Below are positions 48,034 through 56,546 of a DNA stretch of 64,000 bases, in pieces. The notes beneath the pieces were generated by a model. That model ran no database searches. It was not told where the DNA came from and saw only the letters and a program-made list of their open reading frames with translations. Both the position numbers and the translations under genes were made by a program. Position 1 is the stretch's first letter; each line of letters begins with the position of its first letter. Source of the DNA: Chloroflexi bacterium HGW-Chloroflexi-2 (GTDB taxonomy: Bacteria > Chloroflexota > Anaerolineae > Anaerolineales > Anaerolineaceae); the NCBI GenBank assembly GCA_002840735.1, contig PHBY01000007.1, forward strand, positions 115,890 to 179,889, given 5' to 3'.

Positions 48034-49310
48034 TGAATAATCAAAATTTGTGGAACCATTTACCAGGTGAAGATACCATCAACCGTGTTGTGTTACCTAA
48101 TGGCATTATTGTATTAACCAAATCCGATTTTAACAGTCCTTCCGTTGTAATCAGTGGTTATTTGAATTCAGGTTCGATTCATGATCCGGAAGAAAAGCTG
48201 GGGCTCAGTCTTTTTACTTCCTATGCACTTATGCGAGGTTCTGTATTCCACCGTTACAGAAGAATATACAATGATTTAGAAACAGCTGGTGCAACGCTTG
48301 GATTCAGTAGCAGTATTCAATCCACCAGTTTTGGTGGGAAATCATTGGTAGAAGATTTACCATTATTGCTGAAAACTTTATCCGAAGCCATGCGATGGCC
48401 AATTTTCCCACCAGTCCAATTAAAAATCCTCTTATCTCAAATCATTACCGGCCTACAAATACGGGAACAGGATACTACAGAACGTGCTTCATTAAAATTT
48501 GATGAGGTACTTTTTCCCAATCATCCCTATGGGCGCTCTGAAGAAGGATCGATAGAAACATTAAGAAGAATAAAAAGATCAGACCTGGTTAAATTCCACC
48601 AACAATTTTATGGACCTTCTGGAATGGTAATCACAATCGTAGGCGCGATCGAACACCAAAAAGCGGTTGATCTTGTACACAGTACTTTAGGGGATTGGGA
48701 AAACCCGATCTGGGTGCCTCCACCAACGATACCTGAGGTACCTAATAAAAAGTTTTCTTATCGTGAACACATATCCATACCTGGCAAAATTCAAACTGAT
48801 ATTATTATGGGCAGTTATGGCCCTCAAAGAACTTCGAAAGAATTCCTGGTAGCTTCATTAGGAAATAACATTCTCGGTCAATTTGGCATGATGGGACGAA
48901 TTGGTGAAGCTGTAAGAGAAAAATCTGGACTGGCATATTACGCTTCCACTGCCTTAAATGCCTGGCAAAGTGCAGGAACCTGGGAAATTACAGCCGGTGT
49001 TAATCCAAATAACATTGAAAAAACAATTGAGATCATTCAGAAAGAAGTTTTCCGTTTTGTGAGCGAACCTGTCTCTGATCAGGAATTCGCTGATTCTAAA
49101 TCAAATTTAATCGGATTGGTTCCTCTTTCCATTGAGTCAAATACAGGGGTAGCAAATGCAATTATCCGGATGGAAAGATATAAATTAGGACTTAATTATT
49201 TACGGGAATATCCTGGCATGATATCGGGTATATCCCAAGAACAAATTCTTAAGGTATCTCAAAAATATCTTGATCCAAATCATTTAGTTATTATCAGTGC
49301 AGGAACTTGA
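48030..49310 (+). CDS. M16B peptidase-like protein, non-catalytic partner
   Basis: This 426-residue protein has the M16 fold: an N-terminal LPNGIIVLTKSD strand, FHQQFYGPSGMVITIVGAI and a C-terminal EKSGLAYYASTALNAWQSAGTWEITAGV block. The zinc motif is absent; LFTSYALMRGS stands where HxxEH should be. Such inactive subunits supply substrate-binding residues in heterodimers; the RxxY-type C-terminal region is plausible here. The start overlaps the catalytic subunit's stop. Confidence 0.9.
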   Translation: MMNNQNLWNHLPGEDTINRVVLPNGIIVLTKSDFNSPSVVISGYLNSGSIHDPEEKLGLSLFTSYALMRGSVFHRYRRIYNDLETAGATLGFSSSIQSTSFGGKSLVEDLPLLLKTLSEAMRWPIFPPVQLKILLSQIITGLQIREQDTTERASLKFDEVLFPNHPYGRSEEGSIETLRRIKRSDLVKFHQQFYGPSGMVITIVGAIEHQKAVDLVHSTLGDWENPIWVPPPTIPEVPNKKFSYREHISIPGKIQTDIIMGSYGPQRTSKEFLVASLGNNILGQFGMMGRIGEAVREKSGLAYYASTALNAWQSAGTWEITAGVNPNNIEKTIEIIQKEVFRFVSEPVSDQEFADSKSNLIGLVPLSIESNTGVANAIIRMERYKLGLNYLREYPGMISGISQEQILKVSQKYLDPNHLVIISAGT

Positions 49311-49317
49311 GATTCGT

Positions 49318-49677
49318 ATGCTAAGAAATGGTGTTGATATTATTGAAATTGAGCGTTTCGAGAAAATTCGCCCAGGAATCAGAGCACATTTTATAAACCG
49401 TGTTTATACAGAAACTGAGAAAGCAATATGTGGTAATAATTATGCCTGTTTGGCAGGTCGATTTGCAGCCAAAGAAGCTGTATCAAAAGTTCTTGGAACT
49501 GGTATAGGGGAGATACGATGGAAGGACATCGAAATATTACGGGGAGAAGAAGGGCAACCCATCATTAAGTTGCACGCTAATGCCAAAGTGAAAGAACTAG
49601 AGTTAGGAATTCATCATTGGGCAATCAGTATTTCACATAGTAGAACTTTAGCCATTGCTTTTGTCATCGCTCAATAA
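49318..49677 (+). CDS. acpS: Holo-acyl-carrier-protein synthase
   Basis: The product transfers phosphopantetheine from CoA to acyl carrier protein. The 119-residue protein begins MLRNGVDIIEIERF, with the magnesium-binding aspartate in GVDI, and has the second motif FAAKEAVSKVLGTG. Both define AcpS. The start at ATG 49318 was chosen because the family begins here; in-frame codons further upstream lie inside the preceding gene. The C-terminal HHWAISISHSRTLAIAFVIA is also typical. Confidence 0.94.
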   Translation: MLRNGVDIIEIERFEKIRPGIRAHFINRVYTETEKAICGNNYACLAGRFAAKEAVSKVLGTGIGEIRWKDIEILRGEEGQPIIKLHANAKVKELELGIHHWAISISHSRTLAIAFVIAQ

Positions 49678-49721
49678 TTTTAAGAATATTAAAGCACGGT
49701 TACAGGTAAAATTCATTAACA

Positions 49722-50378
49722 ATGAAAATTCTTGCTGTAAGTGATGTTGAGCTGGGATATTTATATCAACCAAAAATCGTTGATCGTTTTTATGATGTTG
49801 ATCTTATTCTGAGTTGCGGTGATCTACCGCATTATTATTTAGAATACATGATTTCGATGTTGAATATTCCCATGTACTATGTTAATGGGAACCATGCCAA
49901 TAAACTTGAATTTACTACTGGCGGAGAACGTAATTATCCATGGGGGGCTCGAAATATCCATAAAAAAAGTGTCACTGATGATACTGGATTATTACTGGCC
50001 GGGATTGAAGGTTGTTTAAGATACAATCTGGGTGATTTTCAATATACACAATCTGAAATGTGGTATTTAGTTTATAAATTAGTGCCAAAATTATTCTTTA
50101 ATAAAATCAGATATGGGCGATTTCTAGACATATTCTTGTCTCATGCACCTCCATGGAAAATTCATGACCAGGATGATTTACCGCATCAAGGAATAAAAGC
50201 GTTCCGGTGGCTCATAAAAGTCTTCAAACCTACTTATCACCTGCATGGGCACATCCATGTTTACAGAAATGATGCTGTGACAATGACCCGTTATATGAAT
50301 ACCGATGTGGTAAATTGTTATGGTTATAAGGAATTAAACTTTGATATTCGTCCTTACATCAAAAATAAATCTAACTAA
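49722..50378 (+). CDS. Calcineurin-like metallophosphoesterase
   Basis: This 218-residue protein has metallophosphoesterase motifs in order: SDVELG (about 7-12), CGDLPHYY (about 32), NGNHANK (about 55), SHAPP (about 137) and HLHGHIHVY (about 170). The first motif is usually D-x-H; here it is D-x-E, a plausible but uncommon metal ligand. Substrate is unknown (phosphoesters, nucleotides or cyclic nucleotides are all possible). The stop overlaps the end of the converging 77-residue gene by 4 bases. Confidence 0.85.
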   Translation: MKILAVSDVELGYLYQPKIVDRFYDVDLILSCGDLPHYYLEYMISMLNIPMYYVNGNHANKLEFTTGGERNYPWGARNIHKKSVTDDTGLLLAGIEGCLRYNLGDFQYTQSEMWYLVYKLVPKLFFNKIRYGRFLDIFLSHAPPWKIHDQDDLPHQGIKAFRWLIKVFKPTYHLHGHIHVYRNDAVTMTRYMNTDVVNCYGYKELNFDIRPYIKNKSN

Positions 50379-50608
50379 GCGATTTGTTGCTTCATACCAA
50401 TCCAAATATAGTCAGGGGACAGTCCTACATTATAGTCAAATTCAATTTCAGAACCTGAGTCGTGTAATTTACCCTCAAATTTAGGGTTTAAAAAACATAC
50501 AGTTGGCTCGCTGCCAAATTTCTTCTGATAAAATTGAACGGCAAATTTGATTTTTTCATTGATATTTTTATGTGGGTCGTTATCGAACCAAATCATTCCT
50601 GTTGCCAT
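50375..50608 (-). CDS. Small protein of unknown function, partner of the adjacent ATPase-like gene
   Basis: I do not recognise this 77-residue protein. It contains WFDNDPHKNINEKIKFAVQFYQKKFG, a central VCFLNPKFEGKL and an Asp/Tyr-rich end (FDYNVGLSPDYIWIGM). It has no membrane helix or signal. GGAGG stands 6 bases before the ATG, and the gene begins 13 bases after the ATPase-like gene, so both are probably made from the same operator-controlled promoter. Confidence 0.7.
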   Translation of the reverse strand: MATGMIWFDNDPHKNINEKIKFAVQFYQKKFGSEPTVCFLNPKFEGKLHDSGSEIEFDYNVGLSPDYIWIGMKQQIA

Positions 50609-50621
50609 AATCCTCCAACAA

Positions 50622-51434
50622 TTAATTACCTTGCAATTTTGGTGCCCAAAACCTCACCCAACTTGAACTAATTTTTGTAACAAAATTTCTCTCAGGCTGT
50701 AATTGTGCCAATATACCTGAAGGTATAAATTTTAATTTTTCTTCTGAGAGATTTCCATCCAAATGCCCAAAAATTTTTGTCTTAAATTGATCAATTGGAT
50801 GCAATAAGTCTGGATTTTTCTTTAAATCCAAACCAGAGACCACCCAGATCCTGGATGATGCCCCATACGCAAGCAACCATTCATAATTGAGACGTGCTTG
50901 AATATCCAGATGATTGATTAATTCACAATCATCAATAAAAAGGATGGCTGCCGGACCATGATTTCTGCCTGATAGTCTGTCATCCGCTTTCTTCGCAAGG
51001 TAATGGATCCAATCTTCAGCGCTATTTTCAAATTCACCGGAAACTCCAGCACAATATGAATATTGAGGATCAAAAACCTGAATAGTTTCCATCCACTTTT
51101 CAGGATAATGACTGATGGTAACAAATTGTAGACTGGTGGGTTGAGAATAATTAACCAGGGATTTCATCATTACAGTCATTAGTTTGCGGATGGAAGGCAA
51201 ATGGTCATTCATAATTAAAATCGAACCTGGCCTTGGATCTTCAAGATCAAAAAGAATTGGCATCCCTCCAGATTTACCCAAAATTGCAGTCAATTCAGGA
51301 ATATTTGGATGCTGATGAATCAATGCATCAAAAGAATACGACGATTCTTCAAATTGGTTCTGATTCTTCCAGCTTAAATCCTTTTGGTAAAGTTTATTAT
51401 TAAGAACTGTTTGGTGATAAATTGCGTTTGTCAT
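50622..51434 (-). CDS. Degenerate FtsK/HerA-like P-loop protein, unknown function
   Basis: From ATG 51434 (GGAGG upstream) this is 270 residues. The pattern PILFDLEDPRPGSILIMNDHLPSIRKLMTVMM resembles the beginning of an FtsK/HerA-type ATPase domain, but the Walker A Gly-Lys-Ser/Thr is missing. A Walker B-like AAILFIDDCELI (about 184-195) and a following ASSRIWVVSGLDL, as in translocase sensor regions, are present. It therefore may bind DNA or nucleotides without hydrolysing ATP. Assignment is from pattern only. It forms a two-gene unit with the 77-residue protein. Confidence 0.6.
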   Translation of the reverse strand: MTNAIYHQTVLNNKLYQKDLSWKNQNQFEESSYSFDALIHQHPNIPELTAILGKSGGMPILFDLEDPRPGSILIMNDHLPSIRKLMTVMMKSLVNYSQPTSLQFVTISHYPEKWMETIQVFDPQYSYCAGVSGEFENSAEDWIHYLAKKADDRLSGRNHGPAAILFIDDCELINHLDIQARLNYEWLLAYGASSRIWVVSGLDLKKNPDLLHPIDQFKTKIFGHLDGNLSEEKLKFIPSGILAQLQPERNFVTKISSSWVRFWAPKLQGN

Positions 51435-51452
51435 CCGGTCCTCCAGAATATT

Positions 51453-51488
51453 TGTTCTATTATAGAACATTTATTCTTATTTTGTCAA
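51453..51488 (-). promoter_or_regulatory. Consensus promoter overlapped by a perfect 17-bp operator
   Basis: On the minus strand TTGACA (51488-51483), an 18-bp spacer and TATAAT (51464-51459): both hexamers match consensus exactly. The palindrome TGTTCTATTATAGAACA (51453-51469, plus-strand reading) covers the -10 box. A strong promoter fully covered by an operator suggests tight repression with strong induction, as for SOS genes. The regulator is not identified; the GTTC-N7-GAAC form could be a LexA-type site. Confidence 0.8.
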
Positions 51489-51611
51489 GGGGGCAATTTT
51501 GATGTATTCTTAAGTAGAAAAAATTTGTTAGGATTTTCATATGTCCAAATTTGAAAATACGTTAAAATTATCAAAGATTTAATGAATATCCGTTTCCATG
51601 AGGAGGTTGCC

Positions 51612-52169
51612 GTGATTAAAGAAACAATCAAAGATGCCGAAACACGCATGAAGGGTGCAATTAACAGTCTTGAGGAAGATTTGAATGGGATTCGGACTGG
51701 ACGAGCGCATCCGGCATTAATTGATAAACTTTTGGTTGAGTATTATGGAGTTCCTACACAATTGAACCAATTATCAACAATAAGTGTTCCTGAACCACGA
51801 CAACTGATGATTCGACCTTTCGATGCTTCTACTATTAAGATGATCGAACGGGCGATCATTGCTTCAGATCTTGGATTAACCCCTAACAATGATGGAAAAG
51901 TGATACGATTGAATTTACCTGTTCTTACCGAAGAGAGAAGACGCGATCTTGTTAAAGTAACCAATAATCGCCTGGAAGAAGCCCGAATTGCCTGCCGAAA
52001 TGTTCGCCGCGATATTATCAAAGATTTGCGCGAATTTGAAAAAGAAAAATTAATCTCCGAGGATGAGTTAAAAAGAGCGGAAGACGAATTGCAAAAAGTG
52101 ATCGATCGTTTTATAACTGAAATAGATAAAATCGGGGAAAGAAAAACCGATGAGATTATGGAAGTATAA
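51612..52169 (+). CDS. frr: Ribosome recycling factor
   Basis: The product splits the post-termination ribosome with EF-G. Starting at GTG 51612 (GAGGAGG 5 bases upstream) gives 185 residues, the standard RRF length. A longer upstream start at 51582 would add ten residues not found in the family. Conserved features are LNGIRTGRAHPALIDKLLVEYYG, PEPRQLMIRPFD, RLNLPVLTEERRRDLVK and AR..CRNVRRDI. It begins the frr-uppS-cdsA run. Confidence 0.95.
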   Translation: MIKETIKDAETRMKGAINSLEEDLNGIRTGRAHPALIDKLLVEYYGVPTQLNQLSTISVPEPRQLMIRPFDASTIKMIERAIIASDLGLTPNNDGKVIRLNLPVLTEERRRDLVKVTNNRLEEARIACRNVRRDIIKDLREFEKEKLISEDELKRAEDELQKVIDRFITEIDKIGERKTDEIMEV

Positions 52170-52175
52170 AATTTG

Positions 52176-52916
52176 ATGGAGCAGAAATCAAGCACTCTGG
52201 AAGAATTACCAACCAATATACCAACTCATGTGGCGATCGTTATGGATGGAAATGGCCGTTGGGCTCAAAAACGCGGATTACCTCGTCTGGCTGGTCATCG
52301 TGCAGGCACAGAGAATCTTCAAGAAATTATTAAAGCATGTGTAGATTTCGGCGTTAAATACCTTACGATTTATGCTTTCTCAACAGAAAATTGGGGACGT
52401 CCTGCAGAGGAAGTAGACGGATTAATGCACATTCTTGAAGAAGTAATTGACCAGAAACTGGAAGAACTTCATCAACAAGGTGTACAGCTGGTTCATATCG
52501 GACAATTGGAAAGATTGGACACCAGCTTACGAGAAAAAGTAAAAAAATCGATTGATCTCACAAAAGACAATCACCGTCTGACTGTTTGCATCGCCTGGAA
52601 TTATGGGGGGCGTGATGAGATTGTTTGTGCAATCAAACGCATCATTGAAGATGGACTTAAGCCTGAACAAATCTGTGATGATATTGTAAGTGATTATCTA
52701 TTCACAACTGGTATTCCTGATCCTGATTTAATCATTCGCACTTCCGGAGAAATGAGAATCAGCAACTTTTTAATCTGGCAATCAGCCTATTCAGAATGGT
52801 ATGTGACTCCAATTTTATGGCCAGATTTTAATCGTGATGAATTTCGAAAAGCACTCATTGACTATGGCCAACGAGAACGCCGATATGGTTTGGTGATTCC
52901 ATGTCAGGAAGATTGA
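52176..52916 (+). CDS. uppS: Undecaprenyl diphosphate synthase (UppS, cis-prenyltransferase)
   Basis: The product makes the C55 lipid carrier for cell-wall synthesis. The roughly 246-residue protein has the family motifs HVAIVMDGNGRWAQKRGLPRLAGHRAG (catalytic Asp in MDGNG), YLTIYAFSTENWGRP, IAWNYGGRDEIV and DLIIRTSGEMRISNFLIWQSAYSEWYVTPILWPDF. The start is ATG 52176, 6 bases after frr; a TTG at 52173 is the alternative. No clear ribosome site is visible, so coupling to frr is likely. Confidence 0.96.
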   Translation: MEQKSSTLEELPTNIPTHVAIVMDGNGRWAQKRGLPRLAGHRAGTENLQEIIKACVDFGVKYLTIYAFSTENWGRPAEEVDGLMHILEEVIDQKLEELHQQGVQLVHIGQLERLDTSLREKVKKSIDLTKDNHRLTVCIAWNYGGRDEIVCAIKRIIEDGLKPEQICDDIVSDYLFTTGIPDPDLIIRTSGEMRISNFLIWQSAYSEWYVTPILWPDFNRDEFRKALIDYGQRERRYGLVIPCQED

Positions 52917-52923
52917 TCCAGGA

Positions 52924-53730
52924 ATGCTGCTCACCAGAATAAAAACTGCATTCGTTCTTTTAGTTCTTGGATTATCAGCCATCTATCTCAATGGATGGGC
53001 ATATTTTTCGTTCATTACCATCATTTTGTTATTAGCTGCACGCGAATATTCTCAAATCTATCATAAAGGCGGACTCCAACCGAATACATTGATAATTTTG
53101 GCAACTGTGTTTAGCCTCTCACTTTTCCGGTTTTTGTTTGATTTTCAGTACAATGACATCGTTTTAGCGCTGTCATTTTTGATTTCGATGGCAGTTCATA
53201 CATTCGCATTTGAAAAAGGTCGTGAAAAAGCACCCCTTGATTTTGCGTTGACATTAAGTGCCATTATTTATTTTGGCTGGATTGGAAGTTACTTTATCTC
53301 AATCATGTTTTTACCAGATGGACAGTGGTGGTTATTACTTTCAATTGCCATTATAGCGTTCGCCGATAGTGGAGCCTATTTTATCGGTAGTCGATTTGGA
53401 AAACATAAATTAGCCCCCAGGGTTAGCCCTAAAAAAACCTGGGAAGGATTTTTTGGTGGGATCTTCTTTGGTATAATCAGCGGAATTTTAATTGGGTTGT
53501 TCTTTCATCAATACGTTCCATCCATCAATTTGATTCATGGATTGATCTTAGGTATTATCTTGAGCATCATTACACCATTGGGTGACCTGGGTGAAAGCAT
53601 GATTAAACGTCAGTTCAATGTCAAGGATTCGAGTAACTTATTTCCTGGCCACGGTGGAGCTATGGATAGAATTGATACCTGGGTTTGGGCTGTGTGTATC
53701 AGTTATTATTTAATCATCTGGATTTTTTAA
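52924..53730 (+). CDS. cdsA: Phosphatidate cytidylyltransferase
   Basis: The product makes CDP-diacylglycerol for phospholipids. The 268-residue protein has about eight membrane helices and the signature C-terminal block SMIKRQFNVKDSSNLFPGHGG followed by AMDRIDTW, plus SPKKTWEGFFGG before it. It follows uppS by 7 bases, as in many bacteria. The usual dxr and rseP genes that follow elsewhere are missing here, and a terminator ends the operon. Confidence 0.95.
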   Translation: MLLTRIKTAFVLLVLGLSAIYLNGWAYFSFITIILLLAAREYSQIYHKGGLQPNTLIILATVFSLSLFRFLFDFQYNDIVLALSFLISMAVHTFAFEKGREKAPLDFALTLSAIIYFGWIGSYFISIMFLPDGQWWLLLSIAIIAFADSGAYFIGSRFGKHKLAPRVSPKKTWEGFFGGIFFGIISGILIGLFFHQYVPSINLIHGLILGIILSIITPLGDLGESMIKRQFNVKDSSNLFPGHGGAMDRIDTWVWAVCISYYLIIWIF

Positions 53731-53735
53731 ATACA

Positions 53736-53767
53736 AAGAGAGGTCTAATCACTGACCTCTCTTTTTT
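53736..53767. terminator. Bidirectional terminator between cdsA and the SIMPL gene
   Basis: AAGAGAGGTC pairs with GACCTCTCTT around an 8-nt loop, followed by a T run; A residues lie on the other side. Confidence 0.87.
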
Positions 53768-53772
53768 GAATT

Positions 53773-54486
53773 TTATTTCAGGCTATAAACCAGATTTGCA
53801 TCTGCTGAGATGATCATTTGTCCTGATGAAATCGGGGCTGCAGATATTCCTGCATAATAACCGCCACCTTTCGCATCATAAACTGGCTGTGGATTACCAT
53901 TTGAGTACACACTGATGTTCTGTACTTCTCCAAGGCTTATACCTGCCAGACTTGAAAGTTCCTGAGCTTTTTCAGTGGCATCCTGGATGGCCAGGCGCCG
54001 TGCCTCAGACTCAGCTTGCTTGCGATCTTCAATATCAAATGATATGCCGTTTATCTGATTTGCTCCACTTCGAACAACTGCATCCAAAACCTCACCCAGC
54101 CGAGTCAAATCTCGGACTTTTACGTTCACGGTATTCTCAACCACATACTTCATTTCCATTAGTTGTCCATCCACGCCATAATTCTGATAAGGATACACAT
54201 TGAATGCCGTGGTTTGAATATCCAGTGGATCTATGCCCTTTTCGGACAGAACCGAGGAAATCGATTTTGCCTGCTTATTATTATCAGCTAATGCTGTGGC
54301 TACATCCAATGCTTCACTTCTGGTTCCAATATTGATATAGGCAATATCTGGAATAAGATACACTTCGCCTCTGCCTGAAACAGACATTGTTCGTAAACTT
54401 TTATCATTTACACCAACGGCTGAACAAGAACTCAAGATTACAGCCAATAAGGCAAACAACGAAACAAATAACATTTTCTTCTTCAT
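53773..54486 (-). CDS. SIMPL-domain (DUF541) lipoprotein
   Basis: This 237-residue protein has a lipoprotein signal peptide with lipobox LSSC (Cys 21). The rest is a SIMPL/DUF541 domain: TMSVSGRGEVYLIPDIAYINIG, SISSVLSEKGIDPLDIQTTAFNVYP, NTVNVKVRDL and ARRLAIQDATEKAQELSSLAG. Members form oligomeric rings outside the membrane; some affect stress tolerance, but the biochemical role is not defined. It is the last of three minus-strand envelope genes, but a terminator separates it from the adjacent ones. Confidence 0.9.
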   Translation of the reverse strand: MKKKMLFVSLFALLAVILSSCSAVGVNDKSLRTMSVSGRGEVYLIPDIAYINIGTRSEALDVATALADNNKQAKSISSVLSEKGIDPLDIQTTAFNVYPYQNYGVDGQLMEMKYVVENTVNVKVRDLTRLGEVLDAVVRSGANQINGISFDIEDRKQAESEARRLAIQDATEKAQELSSLAGISLGEVQNISVYSNGNPQPVYDAKGGGYYAGISAAPISSGQMIISADANLVYSLK

Positions 54487-54559
54487 ACTACCTCCAAAGG
54501 TGTTTTGTAATTATTTTTGTAGCCTTAAGACGATGAATGAATAAATAAGTTCCCAAAAT

Positions 54560-54595
54560 AAAAAGGTTGCTGGAGAATCAACAACCTTTTTTAAT
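54560..54595 (-). terminator. Terminator after the LiaF-like gene
   Basis: On the minus strand AAAGGTTGTTG pairs with CAGCAACCTTT around a short loop, followed by T residues. Confidence 0.78.
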
Positions 54596-54609
54596 CAGGA
54601 GGAAATTGA

Positions 54610-55677
54610 TTATGGATGATCGACCTGCAAAGATCCGAGGGGAAGATTTATGTTTAAAACATAACCCTGATTAATTTTAGAATTTTTTGAATAAATCACA
54701 TCACCTTCTCTTACAAAGCCATCACCCAGGGAAACACCGGTCATTCCAGAATCTAAATGGATGGTTAATGGAGTTCCTTCCGGGACAATGATAACCATTT
54801 CTCCAATAATGCATTCAAGGTCAGCTGAAAACTCATCGTTTTCTGGCAGTGTAACTTCCATTGTTCCAATCACCAATTTCGAATCAAGATTCTGGATATC
54901 TAAATCAGTTAATGATAGATTCTGTATTCCGATAATTTGCTCAATATTGATACTGAATGGCATATTTGCATTCAATAACAGATTCCAGGGGAATCCATTG
55001 TTCATATTATTCGAAGGAAGGTAAACATTTCCAGAAGTCGATATAGAGATTTTTTGAGTTTGACCGCTAATTTCTGATTCAACCTTGATATCCTCATTAT
55101 TTGAGGTAAGAATCTCGCCATCCATTAATTGATTCGTAAAATCACCTGCCCCGATCGTTAATTTACCAACCATGGGTTTGATTTCAAGTTCCGCTTGTTT
55201 GACATTTCCCACTTCATAATTGATGGGATGTGAAACTGCATCTTTTGTGAGCGGCCCTTGTAAAGCAAACCAAAACAATCCCAACACCAATAGAATGGAA
55301 AAACCAATTCCAATTAAAGAGCCAATGATTGAGCGACCACGAAAGATGATTTCCAGACCTAAAGCAATAATTAATATTGGCCAAAAGTTGATAATAATCT
55401 GCCAGGTGCTCATTGAGAAAAAGCCAAAGTTTGCCAGAATTAATATGGAGCCAATGCCAAAATTGATAATTGCTCCAGTCCATTTTCGATTTAACAAGTC
55501 ATCAACACCACCAAAAACAAATATGATTGGCCAAAATCGAACAATCAAATTCCACCCGTTCCCTGGAATTAGATTGAGATTGGAAAGCAACAAAATTACG
55601 CCAATAAATATGATTAATAATGGAAAAAAGATACTTCGATCTGATTTTCTAACCGTATATTTCGTATCTTCTGACAT
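54610..55677 (-). CDS. LiaF-like membrane protein with toast-rack domain
   Basis: This 355-residue protein has four to five closely spaced helices at the N-terminus (about 15-140), containing the repeated pattern FWPIIFVFGGV / FWPILIIALGL typical of DUF5668/LiaF helices. A C-terminal beta-rich domain follows (about 155-355) with IGAGDF..., DLDIQNLDSKLVIGTMEVTLPEN and CIIGEMVIIVPEGTPL; this is a toast-rack-like (DUF2154/DUF4097) adhesin-type fold. Relatives tune envelope-stress signalling. It is 8 bases from the next upstream gene and likely co-transcribed. Confidence 0.8.
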   Translation of the reverse strand: MSEDTKYTVRKSDRSIFFPLLIIFIGVILLLSNLNLIPGNGWNLIVRFWPIIFVFGGVDDLLNRKWTGAIINFGIGSILILANFGFFSMSTWQIIINFWPILIIALGLEIIFRGRSIIGSLIGIGFSILLVLGLFWFALQGPLTKDAVSHPINYEVGNVKQAELEIKPMVGKLTIGAGDFTNQLMDGEILTSNNEDIKVESEISGQTQKISISTSGNVYLPSNNMNNGFPWNLLLNANMPFSINIEQIIGIQNLSLTDLDIQNLDSKLVIGTMEVTLPENDEFSADLECIIGEMVIIVPEGTPLTIHLDSGMTGVSLGDGFVREGDVIYSKNSKINQGYVLNINLPLGSLQVDHP

Positions 55678-55685
55678 GACTCCTC

Positions 55686-56330
55686 CTAAGGTTGTCTATT
55701 GCGAATGAATGATCTTACAACCAGAAAAACACCAAACACAATCAATATCACTGCCCAAATCAGGCTGGATACATTGAAATCCTCAAAGAAAGCAAAAATG
55801 CTGACAACGAACAAGATTCCAGCAGGAATTAACGGCCATTGGCGATTCCCATCCAAGCCAGGCAAGATAGTCAACAAAGCGAATGTCAGGGCAATTCCCA
55901 TCAAGAGTACACCGCCGCCCTCAAACTTTGTAAATCCATCCACCAGAACCGTTGCTGCCAAAGAAGCCATGACGCCAGCTGGTATGATCGCCCACCAAAA
56001 TTTATTATTCATTAAATAAACGATCAAAAAGGCGATGCTAATGGAAACAAAAAATATGGGTCCACCAATTTCATCCTGAAAATTTGGAAATACAGATGAA
56101 ATTAGAATTAAGAACCCTAATCCAATCAGAACAACACCAGGGATAATTGCCCACCAGGCATTTCGATTTTGGAAAAGATAAACGATGAATGCGACACCGG
56201 CGAATGCAAAGAGTACTCCCCACAAAAGCCCACCAAAAGGAATTATGTTTAAGGAATCCAAAAAGGAAGCAATTCCAACAATAACGAGTAATCCCCCTAA
56301 CAGAATACGCCAATTATTTTTTAACATCAT
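55686..56330 (-). CDS. LiaI/DUF5668-like multi-helix membrane protein
   Basis: This 214-residue protein consists of about eight short hydrophobic helices arranged as pairs. The recurring motif (ILLGGLLVIVGIASFLDSL, IIPGVVLIGLGFLIL, LIPAGILFVVSIFAFFED, ILIVFGVFLVV) resembles the LiaI-LiaF transmembrane family. There is no soluble domain. It precedes the LiaF-like gene and may form an envelope complex with it. No two-component system is adjacent. Confidence 0.72.
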   Translation of the reverse strand: MMLKNNWRILLGGLLVIVGIASFLDSLNIIPFGGLLWGVLFAFAGVAFIVYLFQNRNAWWAIIPGVVLIGLGFLILISSVFPNFQDEIGGPIFFVSISIAFLIVYLMNNKFWWAIIPAGVMASLAATVLVDGFTKFEGGGVLLMGIALTFALLTILPGLDGNRQWPLIPAGILFVVSIFAFFEDFNVSSLIWAVILIVFGVFLVVRSFIRNRQP

Positions 56331-56467
56331 TTGTCACCTCAGATTTTCTGACAATCTTGATTAATTCCAAATATACTTGAAATTAATCTCATTTATTAAT
56401 ACGGTTATTCTCCAAAAAAGTAGCATTATTGTTTTATACAAAAATTATACAATGTTCAGGTCAACAC

Positions 56468-56495
56468 TTGACACATAAATAAAAGGAAATATAAT
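56468..56495 (+). promoter_or_regulatory. cysK operon promoter
   Basis: TTGACA (56468-56473), a 16-bp spacer and TATAAT (56490-56495), both exact consensus. The expected start is about 56502, giving a leader of about 190 nt. The preceding stretch 56331-56467 is AT-rich and shows nothing else clear. Confidence 0.85.
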
Positions 56496-56546
56496 ATGAT
56501 CAATTAAGTCGTATTTTGGAGATTTATGAGATTAAATTGCATGTGT

